Of a DNA stretch of 64,000 nucleotides, positions 17,966 through 27,431 are shown in pieces. Origin of the DNA: Roseibium aggregatum IAM 12614 (GTDB lineage Bacteria; Pseudomonadota; Alphaproteobacteria; Rhizobiales; Stappiaceae). The notes under the pieces are model-generated. The model did no database searches, had not been told where the DNA came from, and saw only the letters and a program-made list of their open reading frames with translations. The DNA lies in NCBI RefSeq assembly GCF_000168975.1, contig NZ_AAUW01000005.1, forward strand, positions 186,001 through 250,000. Reading direction: 5' to 3'. Made by a program: the position numbers and the translations under genes. The number at the start of each line of letters is the position of its first letter. Within the stretch, counting starts at the first letter, position 1.

Positions 17966-18121
17966 ATGAACGAGACATACTCCGCATTCGCAGGCTTCGC
18001 GCAAACCTGGGGCCTACTCTATTTCATGATCCTGTTTGGCGTCGTTCTGGCCTACGCATTGTGGCCGAAGAACCGGAAAAAGTTCGACGACGCTGCTCAA
18101 ATCCCGTTCCGGGAGGACTGA
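17966..18121 (+). CDS. ccoQ: cbb3 oxidase small subunit CcoQ
   Basis: A 51-residue protein (MNETYSAFAGFAQTWG at the start, one transmembrane helix LLYFMILFGVVLAYALW, then the basic PKNRKKF). Size, single helix and position between ccoO and ccoP identify CcoQ, which stabilises the complex. It lies 5 bp after ccoO and 3 bp before ccoP. Confidence 0.92.
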   Translation: MNETYSAFAGFAQTWGLLYFMILFGVVLAYALWPKNRKKFDDAAQIPFRED

Positions 18122-18124
18122 TCC

Positions 18125-19003
18125 ATGGCAGACACACATAAAAAGGAAGTCGACCAGATTTCCGGGGTCGAAACCACCGGCCACGAATGGGACGGTCTGA
18201 AAGAACTGAACAACCCACTGCCGAAATGGTGGCTGTATCTGTTCTATGCCTGCATCGTCTGGGCTGTGATCTACTGGGTTCTCTACCCGTCCTGGCCGCT
18301 GATTTCCAGCTACACCACCGGTGTGCTGGGCGCCAACCAGCGGACCGAGGCGATCGCAGCCTATGACAAGGGCATCTCCGACCGGTCGGTCTTCGCCGAC
18401 AAGATCGTGGCAGCCTCGCTTGAGGATATCTCCACGGATCAGGAGCTGCTGCAATTTGCCCGGGCCAACGGCCAGGCAGCTTTCGGCGACAACTGTGCAC
18501 CGTGCCACGGTTCCGGCGGCACGGGTGCGGAAGGCTTTCCGAACCTGCAGGACGACACCTGGATCTGGGGTGGAACGCTGGACGACATCCACACCACCTT
18601 GGAATTCGGTATCCGGTCCGGCCATGACGAAGCACGCATTGGCGAAATGCCTGCCTTCGGCCGCGACGAGTTGCTGAGCCGCGAGGAGATCAACCAGGTC
18701 GCCAACTTCGTCGCATCCCGTGCAGGGCTTGAGACCGAACAAGGTGTCGATCTGGCAGCGGGGCAGACTGTTTATGAAGATAACTGCGCAGCCTGCCATG
18801 GCGACGACCTGAAGGGCCTGCAGGAGGTCGGCGCACCGAGCCTGCTGTCCGCCAACTATCTCTATGGCAAGTCTCTGGACGCCATCAAGTCGCAGATCAA
18901 CAACCCGCGCAACGGCGTGATGCCGGCCTGGGTCGACCGTCTCGACCCGGCGACCATCAAGTCTCTGACGGTCTATGTCCACTCCTTCGGGGGCGGGCAG
19001 TAA
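18125..19003 (+). CDS. ccoP: cbb3 oxidase subunit III CcoP (dihaem cytochrome c)
   Basis: A 292-residue protein with an N-terminal CcoP/FixP domain (HEWDGLKELNNPLPKWW), one transmembrane helix (about residues 38-58) and two periplasmic cytochrome c domains with CAPCH and CAACH haem sites. It accepts electrons from the bc1 complex or soluble cytochrome c. It is the last gene of ccoNOQP; hairpins follow. Confidence 0.96.
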   Translation: MADTHKKEVDQISGVETTGHEWDGLKELNNPLPKWWLYLFYACIVWAVIYWVLYPSWPLISSYTTGVLGANQRTEAIAAYDKGISDRSVFADKIVAASLEDISTDQELLQFARANGQAAFGDNCAPCHGSGGTGAEGFPNLQDDTWIWGGTLDDIHTTLEFGIRSGHDEARIGEMPAFGRDELLSREEINQVANFVASRAGLETEQGVDLAAGQTVYEDNCAACHGDDLKGLQEVGAPSLLSANYLYGKSLDAIKSQINNPRNGVMPAWVDRLDPATIKSLTVYVHSFGGGQ

Positions 19004-19013
19004 TTCCAGCGGA

Positions 19014-19037
19014 TCTGGTGCGACAAATGCGCCAGAT
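19014..19037 (+). other. Stem-loop after ccoP
   Basis: TCTGGTGCGACAAATGCGCCAGA can fold into a hairpin (one G-T pair) 11 bases after the ccoP stop. It has no T-tract of its own and lies just before a stronger terminator. Confidence 0.5.
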
Positions 19038-19054
19038 AGCCTGAACGATTTGAT

Positions 19055-19091
19055 CCGGCGCAAAGTGTGACGCTTTGCGCCGGTTTATTTT
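19055..19091 (+). terminator. Terminator between ccoP and ccoG
   Basis: A perfect 11-bp stem (CCGGCGCAAAG/CTTTGCGCCGG) with a 7-base loop is followed by TTTATTTTG. It separates ccoNOQP from ccoGHIS, suggesting lower or separate transcription of the assembly genes. Confidence 0.78.
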
Positions 19092-19175
19092 GAGCACTCG
19101 CTGCTAATTGTGAGTGGCGAATGATTTTACATAAGATCCTATTGGGGCAGGATCGCGTTGAAGAGGACGGACGGT

Positions 19176-20639
19176 ATGTCTACGGACACCGAGACGCATG
19201 AGGGCGCGCAATCCGAAGAGTGGTTTGCATCAGCCAAAAAAATCTATCCAATGGCGACGCATGGCCTGTTCCGCAGGATCAAGTGGACGCTGCTGTTCAT
19301 CACGCTGGGCATCTATTATTTCCTGCCTTTCATTCGCTATGACCGTGGGCCGGATGCACCGAGCCAGGCGGTTCTGGTCGATATGGAAGCCCGGCGGGCC
19401 TATTTCTTCTTTATCGAGATCTGGCCGCAGGAAGTCTATTACCTCACCGGCCTGCTGATCCTGGCCGCCTTGACGCTGTTTCTCATGAACGCCGTCGCAG
19501 GACGCGTCTGGTGCGGCTATCTCTGCCCGCAGACGGTCTGGACGGACCTGTTCCTGTGGGTCGAGCGCAAGGTGGAAGGTGATCGTCGCGAACGTATCGC
19601 CCTCGACAAGGATCCATGGACCTTCGACAAGGTCCGCAAGCGCGTCACCAAGCATTTCCTGTGGCTGATGATCGCCTGGTGGACCGGCGGTGCCTGGGTG
19701 CTCTATTTCAACGACGCGCCGACCCTGGTCTGGGAACTCCTGACCTTCCAGGCCCCGATGATTGCCTACATCTGGATCGCCATCCTGACCACGACGACCT
19801 ATCTCCTCGCAGGCTTCATGCGGGAGCAGGTCTGTATCTACATGTGCCCGTGGCCGCGCATCCAGGCTGCCATGACCGACGAGAAGGCCCTCAACGTCAC
19901 CTATCGCTGGGATCGGGGAGAGCCACGCGGCTCCCTGAAACAGAACAAGAAGCTTGCCGACCAGGGTTTGCCGGCAGGTGACTGTGTCGACTGCTACCAG
20001 TGCTTCCAGGTCTGCCCGACCGGTGTCGATATCCGCAAGGGCATGCAGCTTGATTGCATCCAGTGCGGCCTGTGTATCGACGCCTGTGACAACGTCATGG
20101 ACAAAGTCGGCAAGCCGAGAGGTCTGATCGGCTACGATACGGACGAAAACATCCAGCGCCGGCTGGAGGGCAAGGAGTCTGTCTACGAGATCGTCCGCCC
20201 GCGTACGGTTCTTTATGTCGGCATCATTGCCGTGGTCTGTGGCATCATGCTGTTCGCGCTGCTCAACCGCGATTTCGCCGACATCAGCGTTCTGCACGAC
20301 AGGAATCCGGTGTTCGTCGAACAGTCTGACGGTTCCGTACGCAACGGCTATACTGTGCGCCTGTCCAACAAGCGCCGCCACGAGCGCCACTTCATGCTGC
20401 ATGTGGAAGGTATGCCTGCAAACACGATGGTCGAAGCCGTTGGCACCGAAGACACCTTCGCCGGCCGTCCGATCATCTCTGTCGGCCCGGACACCACGCG
20501 TGAAGTTCGTATTCTCGTGACCTCTCCGCCCTGGGCGAAGATGCCGCATTCGACGCCGGTTACCTTCCGCATCACCGAAAGCGTGATGGGCGAGGTCGTG
20601 ACGGCCAAGGATACGTTCAAGGCACCGCAAAAACCTTGA
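19176..20639 (+). CDS. ccoG: cbb3 assembly protein CcoG/FixG (membrane-bound iron-sulfur protein)
   Basis: A 487-residue membrane protein with about five helices and a ferredoxin-like section. It has CGYLCPQTVWTD, CIYMCPWPRIQ, and two 4Fe-4S clusters (CVDCYQCFQVCPTG and CIQCGLCIDACDN), then a C-terminal immunoglobulin-like periplasmic domain. CcoG acts in copper delivery or reduction for cbb3 assembly. ATG 19176 is chosen over an in-frame TTG at 19158. Followed 10 bp later by ccoH. Confidence 0.94.
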   Translation: MSTDTETHEGAQSEEWFASAKKIYPMATHGLFRRIKWTLLFITLGIYYFLPFIRYDRGPDAPSQAVLVDMEARRAYFFFIEIWPQEVYYLTGLLILAALTLFLMNAVAGRVWCGYLCPQTVWTDLFLWVERKVEGDRRERIALDKDPWTFDKVRKRVTKHFLWLMIAWWTGGAWVLYFNDAPTLVWELLTFQAPMIAYIWIAILTTTTYLLAGFMREQVCIYMCPWPRIQAAMTDEKALNVTYRWDRGEPRGSLKQNKKLADQGLPAGDCVDCYQCFQVCPTGVDIRKGMQLDCIQCGLCIDACDNVMDKVGKPRGLIGYDTDENIQRRLEGKESVYEIVRPRTVLYVGIIAVVCGIMLFALLNRDFADISVLHDRNPVFVEQSDGSVRNGYTVRLSNKRRHERHFMLHVEGMPANTMVEAVGTEDTFAGRPIISVGPDTTREVRILVTSPPWAKMPHSTPVTFRITESVMGEVVTAKDTFKAPQKP

Positions 20640-20649
20640 GGAGCAAGGA

Positions 20650-21162
20650 ATGACGATGGTTCAATCGAACATGAAGGATCCCAAGGCGATTTCCGGAAAG
20701 ACGGTCCTTGCCTGGCTTCTGGGCTTCTTCGGGGTGGTCTTTACCGCCAATGCGATCTTCATCTATCTCGCGCTCGGGTCTTTCCCGGGCGTGGTGGTGG
20801 AAAGTTCCTATGAGGCAGGACAGGCCTACAACGAGGAAATCGCGGCAGCAAAAGCCCAGGCGGAACTGAACTGGCAGGTGTCGAGCGAATTCGTCCGCAC
20901 CAGCGATCAGGACGGCAAGCTGGTCGTCACGGCCAAGGATGCACAAGGCACGCCGCTCTATGGGGTGGCTCTCCATGCCCTCATGCGCAATCCGGTTCAT
21001 GACGACACCGACGTGAAGATCGATTTCACGGCCGATGGCGGTGGGCGGTATGTTGGTACGGTCGAAAACCTTGCCGATGGCAACTGGACACTCATCCTGG
21101 AAATCGAACAGGATGGTGAACGCAAGTTCCGGTCCGAAAACCGGATCTTCGTCAAGAACTGA
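20650..21162 (+). CDS. ccoH: cbb3 assembly protein CcoH/FixH
   Basis: A 170-residue protein with one N-terminal membrane helix (about residues 18-42, TVLAWLLGFFGVVFTANAIF) and a periplasmic FixH domain with SYEAGQAYNEEI. Needed for assembly and stability of cbb3 oxidase. ATG 20650 is used; an in-frame ATG two codons later is equally good. It is followed by ccoI after 10 bp. Confidence 0.93.
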   Translation: MTMVQSNMKDPKAISGKTVLAWLLGFFGVVFTANAIFIYLALGSFPGVVVESSYEAGQAYNEEIAAAKAQAELNWQVSSEFVRTSDQDGKLVVTAKDAQGTPLYGVALHALMRNPVHDDTDVKIDFTADGGGRYVGTVENLADGNWTLILEIEQDGERKFRSENRIFVKN

Positions 21163-21172
21163 GGCAAATGCC

Positions 21173-23419
21173 GTGACGGTCCATCAGCGTGATTGGCAGG
21201 CGTTCGTGACACCGGGCGAAGATGGCGCGGTCCATATGGATCTCGCCGTCGACGGTATCACCTGCGCAGCCTGCATGGGAGAAATCGAACGGGGCCTGAA
21301 GCGGCTTCCGGGCATCCGGACAGCCCGTGTCAACCTGACCAGTCAGCGGCTTGCCGTCGACTGGTCACAGGATCAGACCGGGGCCGATGAGATCGTCGCC
21401 GAGCTGGAGCGGCTCGGCTACAAGGCTCACCCGTTTGACCCGGCCAGCCAGAAGGAACGTCAGGACAAGACCGGCAAACAATTGCTGCGCTGTTTGGCGG
21501 TTGCCGGTTTTGCCGGCATGAACATCATGCTCCTGTCTGTCTCCGTCTGGTCGGGCAATGCCACGGACATCACCCCGGAAACCCGGGATTTCTTCCATTG
21601 GCTGTCCGCGTTGATCGCCATGCCGACGGTTGCCTATGCCGGGCGACCCTTTTTTCGTAGTGCCTTCAATGCCCTGGCCGCTGGCCGCTTGAACATGGAT
21701 GTGCCGATCGTGATCGGCGTGACGCTCGCCGTTGCCCTGTCTGTCGTCCAGACCATTCAGCACCAGCATCACGCCTATTTCGAGTCCGCCGTCATGCTGC
21801 TGTTCTTCCTGCTGGTCGGGCGGTACCTCGATCACAACATGCGCGGGCGCACGCGGTCCTTTGCCGAAAACATCGCAGCGCTCAAGGCTGAAGTTGCCGC
21901 GCGGATCCATCCCGACGGGGCTGTGCGCGAGGTTCCGCTCTCGAAAATTGCCGCGGGCGACCTGGTTCTGGTGTCCGGCGGCGAGCGGGTGCCGGTGGAC
22001 GGCGTGGTCGAAACCGGTGTCTCGGAGATCGACCAGAGCCTTGTAACCGGTGAAAGCGTGCTGGCGCCTGTCGCTCCCGGCCAGCGCGTCTATGCCGGTA
22101 CGCTGAACGGGGCAGGGGCCTTGCAGGTCCGGGTCCAGGCGGCTTCCGGCGCAACGCTGCTGGATGAAGTCAATCGCCTGCTGGAAGCAGCCTCCCAGGC
22201 AAAATCGAAATATGTGCGCATCGCCGACCGCGCCGCGCGCCTGTACGCACCACTGGTGCATGGAGCGGCCGCACTGACGTTCCTCGGGTGGCTGCTTGCC
22301 GGGCTCGACTGGCAACCGGCCCTGATCATCTCGATCTCGGTTCTGATCATCACCTGTCCCTGCGCACTCGGTCTGGCGGTTCCTGCCGTGCAGGTGGTGG
22401 CCTCCGGTCAGCTTTTCCGCTGCGGTGTCCTGCTGAATTCCGGCGATGCCATCGAACGGCTGTCGGACATCGACACCATCCTGTTCGACAAGACGGGAAC
22501 CTTGACCCTTACCGAGCCTGATCTGTGCAGCTCCATCGATCCAGACGACGAAACGCTTGTACTGGCGGGACGTCTTGCCCTTGCCAGCCGGCATCCCTTG
22601 TCGGCCGCTCTGGTCAAGGTAACAGGCGCGCTGCAGCCCCTGCCAAACGTCAGCGAAACGTCCGGGGCCGGTCTTGAGACGACAGTTGCCGGACAGCGTC
22701 TGCGCCTCGGCAGCCCGCTCTTTTGCGAAGCGTCGGTTGATGAGATCGAGGCCACCCTGGAAGCGAACCCGGGAGCGTCGCTGCTTGCCATCCGCTTCGG
22801 CGCGGAGCCTGCCCGCCTGCTGGCGTTCCGGCAAAGACTGCGGCCGGATGCCAGGGCGGTGATCGACCAGTTGAAGGCGCGTGGTTATGCGCTCGAAATC
22901 CTCTCCGGCGACACCAGGCCCGCCGTTGCCGATTGCGCGGCTGCGCTGGATATTGCGCAGTGGCAGTCCGGCATGAAACCCGCCCAGAAGATTGCACGCC
23001 TTGAAGAACTTCAGGCCAGTGGCCGAAAGGTTCTGATGGTGGGCGATGGCCTCAACGACGCTCCAGCGCTCGCCGGTGCGCATGTCTCGCTGTCCCCGGT
23101 ATCGGCCGTTCATCTCAGTCAGGCGGCGGCGGACGCTGTTTTCCTGGGTGATAAATTGCAGCCGGTGGCCGACGCGCTCAGGCTGTCGAAACGGGCGAGG
23201 GCGGCAATCGAGCAGAACCTCTGGATCTCTGTCGTCTACAACATCGTTGCCGTGCCCATTGCCGTGGCCGGTTTCGTCACGCCGTTGATGGCAGCCGCGG
23301 CCATGTCAGCGTCCTCGCTTGCCGTTACCGCAAACGCGCTCAAGCTGCGCTGGGGAGCCGGCGACAGGAATTCGGGAACCGAGGCACCTGGGGTCTCGCA
23401 ACAACAGGCCGCGGAATGA
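21173..23419 (+). CDS. ccoI: Copper-exporting P1B-type ATPase CcoI/FixI
   Basis: A 748-residue heavy-metal ATPase. The N-terminal metal-binding domain has GITCAACMGEIE; then come the TGES actuator motif, the CPC metal site in ITCPCALGLAVP, the phosphorylated DKTGTLT and the GDGLNDAPAL hinge. It delivers copper for cbb3 assembly. The frame is open back into ccoH (to 21035), but GTG 21173 just after the ccoH stop is the natural start. The last helices end at NALKLRWG. Confidence 0.94.
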   Translation: MTVHQRDWQAFVTPGEDGAVHMDLAVDGITCAACMGEIERGLKRLPGIRTARVNLTSQRLAVDWSQDQTGADEIVAELERLGYKAHPFDPASQKERQDKTGKQLLRCLAVAGFAGMNIMLLSVSVWSGNATDITPETRDFFHWLSALIAMPTVAYAGRPFFRSAFNALAAGRLNMDVPIVIGVTLAVALSVVQTIQHQHHAYFESAVMLLFFLLVGRYLDHNMRGRTRSFAENIAALKAEVAARIHPDGAVREVPLSKIAAGDLVLVSGGERVPVDGVVETGVSEIDQSLVTGESVLAPVAPGQRVYAGTLNGAGALQVRVQAASGATLLDEVNRLLEAASQAKSKYVRIADRAARLYAPLVHGAAALTFLGWLLAGLDWQPALIISISVLIITCPCALGLAVPAVQVVASGQLFRCGVLLNSGDAIERLSDIDTILFDKTGTLTLTEPDLCSSIDPDDETLVLAGRLALASRHPLSAALVKVTGALQPLPNVSETSGAGLETTVAGQRLRLGSPLFCEASVDEIEATLEANPGASLLAIRFGAEPARLLAFRQRLRPDARAVIDQLKARGYALEILSGDTRPAVADCAAALDIAQWQSGMKPAQKIARLEELQASGRKVLMVGDGLNDAPALAGAHVSLSPVSAVHLSQAAADAVFLGDKLQPVADALRLSKRARAAIEQNLWISVVYNIVAVPIAVAGFVTPLMAAAAMSASSLAVTANALKLRWGAGDRNSGTEAPGVSQQQAAE

Positions 23420-23426
23420 GATCAAC

Positions 23427-23579
23427 ATGGACGTTCTGATCTATCTGATACCGATCGCGCTGCTTCTGGGAGCGCTGGGGCTGGGGGCGTTCCTCTGGTC
23501 CTTGAAAAGTGGCCAGTATGACGATCTGGAAGGCGCCAAGTGGCGCATCCTTGACGATGACGATCTGCCCGGCAAGTGA
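23427..23579 (+). CDS. ccoS: cbb3 assembly protein CcoS/FixS
   Basis: A 50-residue protein with one membrane helix (MDVLIYLIPIALLLGALGL) and the CcoS signature FLWSLKSGQYDDLEGAKWRIL. It is required for insertion of haem b and copper into the oxidase. ATG 23427, seven bases after the ccoI stop, is chosen over longer in-frame starts inside ccoI. Confidence 0.94.
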   Translation: MDVLIYLIPIALLLGALGLGAFLWSLKSGQYDDLEGAKWRILDDDDLPGK

Positions 23580-23651
23580 TCGCCGGCAATCTTGACTTTG
23601 GCCCTCTGTGGGCCTAGCCCCATGCATTCCTTTAGGTCATTGGAGCAATGC

Positions 23652-24323
23652 ATGGAATCGTTTCCCGAAGCGCACAAGCCGGGCTATGCCGTTTATTCCA
23701 GAACGTCGCTTGCCATCTACGATGCGCTTGTACTGGGGCTGTCCAACCGCTGGATCTGGCGTTGCCCAAGTTCCCATCTGGTCGGGCTCTACAATCGTCA
23801 TGTGTCCGCCAATCACCTGGATATCGGCGTGGGCACCGGCTACTTCCTGGACAAGGCGCGGTTTCCCGTTTCGGATCCCAAGGTCGCATTGCTCGATCCC
23901 AACAGCGATTGCCTCGGCAAGGCCGCTGCAAGAATTGCCCGCCTGAACCCCGTAACCATTCAGGCAGACGCACTGGTGCCATGGCCACAGGATATCGGCA
24001 CGTTCAAGACGATAGGTCTGAACTACGTGCTTCATTGCCTGCCGGGCACAATGGCTGAAAAGGCCGTGATTTTCGATCATGCGATCCCGCATCTTGAAGA
24101 CGGGGCAACCGTCTTCGGTTCCACCATCCTGCAAGGCGACGCCCCACGGTCCGGTGCCGCCCGCAAGCTGATGCAGATCTATAACCGCAAGGGCGTCTTT
24201 TCGAACGAGGCCGACGCGCTGGAGGCTCTGCGGTCAGAACTCGACAAGCGATTTGACGATGTGACGGTGGAAATGATCGGATGCGTCGCACTCTTCAGTG
24301 CCAGGGAACCACGCTCTGCCTGA
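23652..24323 (+). CDS. SAM-dependent class I methyltransferase
   Basis: A 223-residue protein with the Rossmann-like methyltransferase core: motif I LDIGVGTGYFL, an acidic end of strand 2 (ALLDPN) and a GLNYVLHCLPG segment at motif IV. The ATG at 23652 follows GGAG by about 7 bases; longer starts (23592) lack a ribosome-binding site. It is not part of the known cco set though it lies 72 bp downstream. Substrate unknown. Confidence 0.75.
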   Translation: MESFPEAHKPGYAVYSRTSLAIYDALVLGLSNRWIWRCPSSHLVGLYNRHVSANHLDIGVGTGYFLDKARFPVSDPKVALLDPNSDCLGKAAARIARLNPVTIQADALVPWPQDIGTFKTIGLNYVLHCLPGTMAEKAVIFDHAIPHLEDGATVFGSTILQGDAPRSGAARKLMQIYNRKGVFSNEADALEALRSELDKRFDDVTVEMIGCVALFSAREPRSA

Positions 24324-24353
24324 AACGCATGATCACAGGCAGCAACGAGCAGG

Positions 24354-24554
24354 CTAGGAAAGCACGTTGGAGAGGGCCATTCCGGTGGCCAGCAGGACGA
24401 GGCCTATGCCGGCAAGCAGCAGAAGATTGTCTCTCAGTTTTGCATGTGATGCGAGGTCGGACTGCTCGTTCTCCATGGGGAGCGGGTCGTCTTCCCCGAA
24501 CGGGTCAGAATCTCGGGACATGGTTCTTACAATCGTTTGCAACAGGCTGCTCAT
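24354..24554 (-). CDS. Small membrane protein, unknown function
   Basis: A 66-residue protein from ATG 24554 (or 54 residues from ATG 24521, MSRDSDPFGEDDP). It has an acidic N-terminal part and one C-terminal transmembrane helix (LLLLAGIGLVLLATGMALS), so probably sits in the inner membrane with a cytoplasmic tail. I do not recognise the family. It is convergent with the methyltransferase gene. Confidence 0.5.
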   Translation of the reverse strand: MSSLLQTIVRTMSRDSDPFGEDDPLPMENEQSDLASHAKLRDNLLLLAGIGLVLLATGMALSNVLS

Positions 24555-24811
24555 TCGGTTGAATTTCGTGCCTGAAGGATGACGGCGTACAATTGAAAGT
24601 CCCGTTAATTTCAAACCGGTCAAAAGATTAATTCATCGCAATCTTACCAATGCGTGAAATCCTTTCTTGTATTGCAATCAATTTCTCAGCCTTTGCGAAA
24701 CTATTCAAAGTCGATCCCGCGCAAGCGGCGGATAGAGCTGTCGGAAAAGAGCAGGACTAACTCATTGTTCAGACTTTCATGGCAATGGTTAAGTCAAACA
24801 AGGAGGACTAG

Positions 24812-25348
24812 GTGAGCCTTGATCTTGCCTCTCTGACATTCTTGCTGGTCGAAGACAGTGCCTATATGCGGACGATCCTGCGCACCATGCTGCAGGGGTT
24901 CGGTGCGCGGCGCATTGTCGAGGCCGAAGATGGCGCGTCTGGCCTGGAGGCCATGGACCGGGCGAACCCGGATATCCTCATTCTGGACTGGGTCATGCCG
25001 ATCCTGGACGGCGCGGATATGGTGCGCATGATCCGCAGCCCGAACAATCCCTTCGCCTATATTCCGATCATCATGGTAACGGCGCATACCGAGCGTAGCC
25101 GGATTGTCGAGGCCCGGCGGCTTGGCGTGCACGAGTTGCTGTCAAAACCGATCTCGGCAAAGGCTCTTTATCAGCGCGTTTCCAGCGTGATCCTGCACCC
25201 GCGCGATTTCATCAAGACGGCCACCTATTTCGGCCCGGCCCCACGTGAAATCCGCAACCGCCAGAAAATCTGGCAAGGCGGCCCCGGCCAGCCGCAGCAG
25301 CCGCCGCAACAGGGCGAGGGTGACGGTAGCCTCACCGCGATCGGTTAA
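24812..25348 (+). CDS. Response regulator receiver protein with a short C-terminal tail
   Basis: A 178-residue protein: CheY-like receiver (acidic LLVEDSAYMR, phospho-acceptor D59 in LILDWVMPILDG, MVTAHTE, and LSKPIS lysine) followed by a ~50-residue tail with TYFGPAPREIRNR and a Pro/Gln-rich end. No DNA-binding output. GTG 24812 follows an excellent AGGAGGAC site. Similar stand-alone receivers are common in alphaproteobacteria; partner unknown. Confidence 0.82.
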   Translation: MSLDLASLTFLLVEDSAYMRTILRTMLQGFGARRIVEAEDGASGLEAMDRANPDILILDWVMPILDGADMVRMIRSPNNPFAYIPIIMVTAHTERSRIVEARRLGVHELLSKPISAKALYQRVSSVILHPRDFIKTATYFGPAPREIRNRQKIWQGGPGQPQQPPQQGEGDGSLTAIG

Positions 25349-25381
25349 GCGACAAATTCAGGAAAAGACAGTGTGGAAGCG

Positions 25382-25609
25382 TCAGGCGGCTGATTGTGCC
25401 GCAGTGCGGGTGGCTGTTGCTGGATAAGACACCGCCCCTTGGGAATTGGCGGTTTCTGCAGCTTCAGCAAACTGCGCCAGCACATCAAGATCAACCGTGT
25501 AGTGGTCAAGCAGGAACTGCGAAAGAACATCGATGGGCAGGTGATGGTACCCTTCGATGGCCGCCATCAAAGCTTCAAGTGTGTCCAGCCGTTCGCGGAG
25601 TTTGATCAT
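25382..25609 (-). CDS. Small hypothetical protein
   Basis: A 75-residue acidic protein if started at ATG 25609 (MIKLRERLDTLEALMAAIEG); an upstream in-frame start at 25744 would add low-complexity residues. It looks helical with no membrane segment. It is convergent with the receiver gene. I do not recognise it; coding status is moderately supported by its protein-like composition. Confidence 0.45.
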   Translation of the reverse strand: MIKLRERLDTLEALMAAIEGYHHLPIDVLSQFLLDHYTVDLDVLAQFAEAAETANSQGAVSYPATATRTAAQSAA

Positions 25610-25808
25610 GATTACCCGATGCGCCGATTTTTTCTCACACTGGAGTTTTATGGTTAATAATGCGTAAAGCTGAGCGTGGCAAGAACGCGCGCTCGCGGTA
25701 TCACCTCCCATAGTAACCGTCCACAATCTTTTGCCGGAAATCACCGAATTTCTTGGTAAAAGTCACCAGTGCGCGGCAAGTTGTCTGTAAAGATCCAGGG
25801 AAAACTCA

Positions 25809-26252
25809 ATGGCAAAAATCATCTATGTTCTGAACGGCCCGAATCTTAATCTTCTCGGCAAGCGGCAACCCGAGATCTACGGGGCTCAGACGCTGGACGA
25901 TGTTCGGGCGATGTGTGAAGCGGCGGCGGAGCCGGCAGGCCTGCAGATCGTGTTCCACCAGAGCAATGCAGAACATGAGTTGATCGACTGGATCCACGAG
26001 GCGCGGGAAGCTGCGGCTGGCATCATCATCAACCCTGCAGCCTATACCCACACGTCGGTTGCAATTCTGGACGCGCTGAGCGCCTGTAGCTGTCCGGTGA
26101 TCGAGGTCCATATCTCGAACATCCACAAGCGGGAAAGCTTCCGGCATCATTCATATGTTTCCGCCCGGGCGGACGCGGTAATCGCCGGCTGCGGGGTCGA
26201 AGGCTATCTGCTGGCCCTCCAGCGCATGGCAACACTGTGCGCCGACGGGTGA
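25809..26252 (+). CDS. aroQ: Type II 3-dehydroquinate dehydratase AroQ
   Basis: A 147-residue dodecameric shikimate-pathway enzyme that converts 3-dehydroquinate to 3-dehydroshikimate. The motifs [18 protein letters not shown] (catalytic Tyr in the lid), [12 protein letters not shown] and [20 protein letters not shown] (catalytic His) are intact. Length is normal. In many relatives accB-accC follow; here an unrelated sugar transferase lies downstream on the other strand. Confidence 0.96.
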   Translation: MAKIIYVLNGPNLNLLGKRQPEIYGAQTLDDVRAMCEAAAEPAGLQIVFHQSNAEHELIDWIHEAREAAAGIIINPAAYTHTSVAILDALSACSCPVIEVHISNIHKRESFRHHSYVSARADAVIAGCGVEGYLLALQRMATLCADG

Positions 26253-26399
26253 CCCTGTGCCGATGACGGTCGATGCAGGCTGGAAGCTGTGCTGAAGTTC
26301 GGATCGCACCTGGAGAACAGAGGTGCCGGTTTCGGAAAAAGATCTGCGTCCATAAAGCTACGAAGCATGTCGCTCAGAGGCGATTGACCGCGACATGTT

Positions 26400-27152
26400 T
26401 CAGGAACCGCTGGCGTAGAAAAATTCCTTCACGATGGTCGTGGCGAGGATCTTGACGTCGAGGGTGACCGACTGGCGCTCGACATAGGCAAGATCATAGG
26501 CCAGCCGCATGCGGGCCGAGTACGGGTCTTTGGTTTCTCCGCGAAAGCCGTTGACCTGGGCCAGGCCGGTGATGCCCGGCAGAACACTGTGCCGGTCCAT
26601 GTATCTGGGATGGAACTCTTCATAGGGTCTTCCAGCAGCCAGCATGCCAGGCACATGCGGCCGCGGGCCGACGAGAGACATTTCCCCCCGCAGCACGTTG
26701 ATCAGCTGCGGCAGTTCATCGAAATTACTCTTGCGAAGGAAGGCACCGACCGGCGTCACGCGTGGATCATTGGCAACGGTTTGCGAAATGCCGGTGCTGT
26801 CGCACTGGTCTTCATACATCGTGCGGAACTTGAGAACGGCAAATTTCTTGCCGTTCAAACCGTAGCGCCATTGACGGAAAAACACCGGTCCACGGCTCGT
26901 CAGTTTTATTGCAACCGCCATCACAACAAATAGGGGAAAAAGCAGCAAGAGGCCGACTCCAGCGCCCGTCAGATCGATGCATTTCTTCAATCCGGCGTGC
27001 AGCGCACCGCGTGCCGGACGAACGGCCAGCCGGCCCTGTTTCGGCCCGGAGAGCCGGTCGGTGTGTTGAGAGCTCCAGGTCACGAAGCCGGCGATATTAA
27101 GGGCATCGCGGCCGTGATCATCTGCGTCGTAAGATACTGTTTCGTCTGCCAA
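26400..27152 (-). CDS. Exopolysaccharide polyprenol-phosphate sugar transferase (ExoY-like)
   Basis: A 250-residue bacterial sugar transferase. After a hydrophilic N-terminus (about 55 residues) comes [16 protein letters not shown], the single membrane anchor, then the conserved [26 protein letters not shown] and [12 protein letters not shown] motifs. It transfers a sugar-phosphate from a UDP-sugar to undecaprenyl phosphate to begin polysaccharide synthesis. UDP-glucose dehydrogenase lies upstream on the same strand beyond a terminator. Confidence 0.9.
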   Translation of the reverse strand: MADETVSYDADDHGRDALNIAGFVTWSSQHTDRLSGPKQGRLAVRPARGALHAGLKKCIDLTGAGVGLLLLFPLFVVMAVAIKLTSRGPVFFRQWRYGLNGKKFAVLKFRTMYEDQCDSTGISQTVANDPRVTPVGAFLRKSNFDELPQLINVLRGEMSLVGPRPHVPGMLAAGRPYEEFHPRYMDRHSVLPGITGLAQVNGFRGETKDPYSARMRLAYDLAYVERQSVTLDVKILATTIVKEFFYASGS

Positions 27153-27431
27153 GATATGCCAGCCTCAACCTGATTTACGAGACCACTTAAAGTGCTTCAG
27201 CATCCTGTCTGGAGGCGTTCGCAATCGCTATTGTGTCGTTAATATGTGGTTAACAAGATCAGGAAAATTGTTGTCCATTAAGGGTTTGGTTACCATAGTG
27301 ACGCGACGTGAGCAATCTGGAAACTTCAAAAGTGATGTGAAATTAAATTAATTTTTAAAAAAACGAACGCCGGGCTACTGTGAGCCCGGCGTTCGCATTG
27401 ACTAAAACAACAGGGTGCGAAAAGTGCCCGC
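27153..27431. other. Intergenic region between ugd and the sugar transferase
   Basis: About 280 bp of AT-rich DNA without a gene. It holds the ugd terminator at 27354-27395 and, nearer 27153, the presumed promoter of the sugar transferase gene. Confidence 0.5.
27354..27395 (-). terminator. Rho-independent terminator of ugd
   Basis: On the leftward strand a perfect 13-bp stem (27383-27395 with 27364-27376) and 6-base loop is followed by a run of seven T interrupted by no other base. It lies 36 bases after the ugd stop. Confidence 0.92.

Noticed and set aside
19230..20630. A 466-codon leftward open frame over ccoG
   Set aside because: Opposite strand of a well-identified gene, with no domain of its own.
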